Source: Streptomyces sp. DH37 (GTDB lineage: Bacteria > Actinomycetota > Actinomycetes > Streptomycetales > Streptomycetaceae). From it: DNA of 52,511 bases. A model generated the notes under the pieces. The model was not told where the DNA came from. It saw nothing but the letters and a program-made list of their open reading frames with translations, and did not search any database. Every line of letters begins with the position of its first letter. The first letter of the stretch is position 1. Below, piece after piece: positions 50,889 to 52,511 of the stretch. The position numbers and the translations under genes are program-made. Location of the stretch: assembly GCF_029813835.1 (NCBI RefSeq), contig NZ_JARVKV010000048.1, forward strand, positions 1 to 52,511. The letters are read 5' to 3'.

Positions 50889-51722
50889 TCAGTCCAGCGG
50901 GGCGCGGGCGAGCTGGCGGGACTGGGCGACCAGGCGGTCCTGGCTGTCCCAGACCTCCGCGTCCTCCTCCAGGAAGCCGCCGGCCAGGTTGCGGGTGCCG
51001 ACCGCCACCCGCACCGGGCCCGGGGCCGGGCGCCGGCGGATGTGGGCGGTGAGTTCCACGGTCGGCACCCAGCCCGACAGACCCAGCTCGAAGGCGGTGG
51101 GCGGCAGGGCGTCCACCGCCAGCAGCAGGGAGAGCGGGTCGGGATCGCGGCCGTCGGCGAGGCCGAACCAGCCGCGCATCTCACCGCGCCCGCTGGGCGC
51201 GCCGACGGCCCAGCCGACGGTGGCCGGGTCCAGGCGCAGGTCGAGCTGGTGGGTGATGGGCGGGACGGCGGCCGGGTCCATGCCGTCCTTCGCTCCGAGG
51301 CAGTGCTCGTACGGCGGGAGCTGCGGCGGCTTGGCACTGGTGCGGACGTCGTCGGAGAGCGCGTCCAGGTCCCCGTAGCACGCCAGCACGCGGATGCGCT
51401 CGACCTCGCGCCCTTCCTCGTCCGTCTGGACGAGCGAGGCGGCCCCGGTGGACAGGGTGCGGCCGGTGCGCACGACGGTGGTGCGTACGGTCGCCGGGCC
51501 GGGCCGGGAGGCGGTGAGGTAGTGCGCGGTGATGGTGAAGGGGTCGGGGTGCGGCAGTGCGTCGCCGAGGGCGCGGCCGAGCAGGGCGAGGAGGTAGCCG
51601 CCGTTGACGGCGTGCCCGATGGTCCACTGGGCGGAGAGGTCGGCGCCGTAGACGCCCTCCCCCTGTGCGGTGACGGCCGTGTCGCGATCGAACGCGCTGG
51701 TACCGGTGGTTGCCTCGGTCAT
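50889..51722 (-). CDS. Acyl-CoA thioesterase, double hot-dog (TesB-like)
   Basis: A 277 aa protein with two hot-dog domains: N-terminal (WTIGHAVNGGYLLALLGRAL; TAHYLTASRPGPATV) and C-terminal (ELTAHIRRRPAPGPVRV). This is the fold of TesB-like medium/long-chain acyl-CoA thioesterases. It probably hydrolyses acyl-CoAs. The catalytic Asp of TesB is expected in the DPDPLS region. An A/T-rich leader with a dyad lies just upstream. Confidence 0.85.
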   Translation of the reverse strand: MTEATTGTSAFDRDTAVTAQGEGVYGADLSAQWTIGHAVNGGYLLALLGRALGDALPHPDPFTITAHYLTASRPGPATVRTTVVRTGRTLSTGAASLVQTDEEGREVERIRVLACYGDLDALSDDVRTSAKPPQLPPYEHCLGAKDGMDPAAVPPITHQLDLRLDPATVGWAVGAPSGRGEMRGWFGLADGRDPDPLSLLLAVDALPPTAFELGLSGWVPTVELTAHIRRRPAPGPVRVAVGTRNLAGGFLEEDAEVWDSQDRLVAQSRQLARAPLD

Positions 51723-51731
51723 GGCAATACA

Positions 51732-51752
51732 CGGTACAGGTTTTTATTACCG
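51732..51752. promoter_or_regulatory. Dyad upstream of thioesterase
   Basis: CGGTA (51732-51736) and TACCG (51748-51752) with an 11-bp AT-rich spacer, 10-30 bp before the start codon. A likely operator (for example TetR-type) that would block the promoter. Confidence 0.45.
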
Positions 51753-51780
51753 GCTAGTAGCCAGGTGGCGGCGGACCCCC

Positions 51781-52446
51781 TCACGCCTCCTCGCCGCTCT
51801 CCTGGGCCCGCTGGCTGCGGCGGTGCCAGGCCCTCGGCGCGCGCCAGTTGTAGCGCAGGGCCAGCAGCCGCAGGACGAAGGCCAGGGCCGCCGCCGCGCC
51901 GCTGGTCACCCCGTTCAGCTCGCCGGCCTTGATCAGCAGGGCCACCGCCGTCGCCCCGACCACGGCCGGCACGGCGTAGACCTCGCGGTCCCAGCGCAGC
52001 AGCGAGGGCACCTCGTTGGCCAGGACGTCGCGCAGCACGCCGCCGCCCGCCGCCGTGGCCAGCCCCATGACGACCGAGGCGGTCAGGCCCAGCCCGTACG
52101 CGTGCGCCTTGACCGTGCCGGTGACGCAGAACAGGCCCAGCCCCGCCGCGTCGAAGACCATCACCGCCCGGTTGATCCGCTCCACCTGCGGGTGGAGGAA
52201 GAAGACCAGCGCCGTGGCGGCCAGCGGGGTCAGCAGATAGCCGAGGTCGGTGAAGGCGGCCGGGGGCACCGCCCCGATCACCAGGTCCCGGAAGAGCCCG
52301 CCGCCCAGCCCGGTGACCTCGGCGAGCAGCGCCATGCCGACGACGTCGAAGTTCTTGCGGACGGCGAGCAGCGCGCCGGAGACGGCGAAGACGAAGATCC
52401 CGGCCAGGTCGAGCCAGTGCTGGACGGAGGGGGTGAACAGATCCAC
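51781..52446 (-). CDS. TRIC/UPF0126-family membrane protein
   Basis: A 221 aa protein with six or seven membrane helices in two related halves (GLGGGLFRDL and AAGGGVLRDVL motifs), as in bacterial homologues of the trimeric intracellular cation channel (YicG/UPF0126). A monovalent-cation channel role is inferred from the family. It has a basic C-terminal tail (RAWHRRSQRAQ). The start is GTG (VDLFTPSVQHW), preceded by G-rich sequence. The window ends about 65 bp further on; nothing else is seen there. Confidence 0.9.
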   Translation of the reverse strand: MDLFTPSVQHWLDLAGIFVFAVSGALLAVRKNFDVVGMALLAEVTGLGGGLFRDLVIGAVPPAAFTDLGYLLTPLAATALVFFLHPQVERINRAVMVFDAAGLGLFCVTGTVKAHAYGLGLTASVVMGLATAAGGGVLRDVLANEVPSLLRWDREVYAVPAVVGATAVALLIKAGELNGVTSGAAAALAFVLRLLALRYNWRAPRAWHRRSQRAQESGEEA

Positions 52447-52511
52447 CCCCCGGTTGTAACAGGCGCCGCGAAAGCCCCGCCGCCCGCCTCCCGCCCGTGC
52501 GGGCGGAGAGG

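Overview
The window is a very GC-rich (roughly 73-75%) chromosomal segment from a Streptomyces or close relative. Codon third positions are almost all G or C, many starts are GTG, 4-bp GTGA gene overlaps are frequent, and terminators are long GC hairpins without U-tracts. The gene content and order match, as far as I recall, the S. coelicolor interval around SCO5486-SCO5523 in the conserved core. I found no tRNA, rRNA, CRISPR array, insertion sequence or prophage gene.

Region 1 (1-12.98 kb) is amino-acid metabolism. ilvE, leuB, serA, ilvC, ilvN and ilvB cover branched-chain amino acid and serine synthesis. Between them sits a proline-catabolic pair (P5C dehydrogenase, proline dehydrogenase) with a divergent PucR-type regulator. 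ilvB is preceded by a 13-codon leader peptide (Ile-Leu-Val-Leu run), a hairpin at its stop codon and a U6 terminator, which together form a ribosome-mediated attenuator.

Region 2 (13.0-32.2 kb) holds two c-di-GMP enzymes, CdgC-like (GGDEF plus degenerate EAL) and RmdB-like (GGDEF plus intact EAL). They flank a 2-hydroxyacid dehydrogenase, an aldo/keto reductase, a PQQ-type sugar dehydrogenase lipoprotein, a large LuxR-family (LAL) regulator, the gatC-gatA-(80 aa protein)-gatB operon of tRNA-dependent amidation, and ligA. A near-consensus BldD box lies upstream of cdgC. ligA is last in a tight operon SDR - MetE-like - ligA and carries an unusual AT-rich codon patch in its BRCT domain.

Region 3 (34.0-43.1 kb) looks accessory. 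It contains a double-RCK channel-like protein without a TVGYG filter, an unrecognised 473 aa protein, a SAM methyltransferase, a TPR protein overlapping a polyprenyl synthase that resembles the cargo of family 2 encapsulins, an SDR without its catalytic lysine, and a DUF421 pair. Two perfect 17-bp palindromes in tandem precede the TPR-prenyl synthase operon. This is the best candidate for an undescribed regulated system.

Region 4 (43.5-52.5 kb) returns to core functions: MOSC protein, mnmA and a cysteine desulfurase (sulfur relay for tRNA thiolation), a secreted amidase, a short UvrA paralogue placed between the latter two, a Dps ferritin, an acyl-CoA thioesterase and a TRIC/UPF0126 membrane protein.
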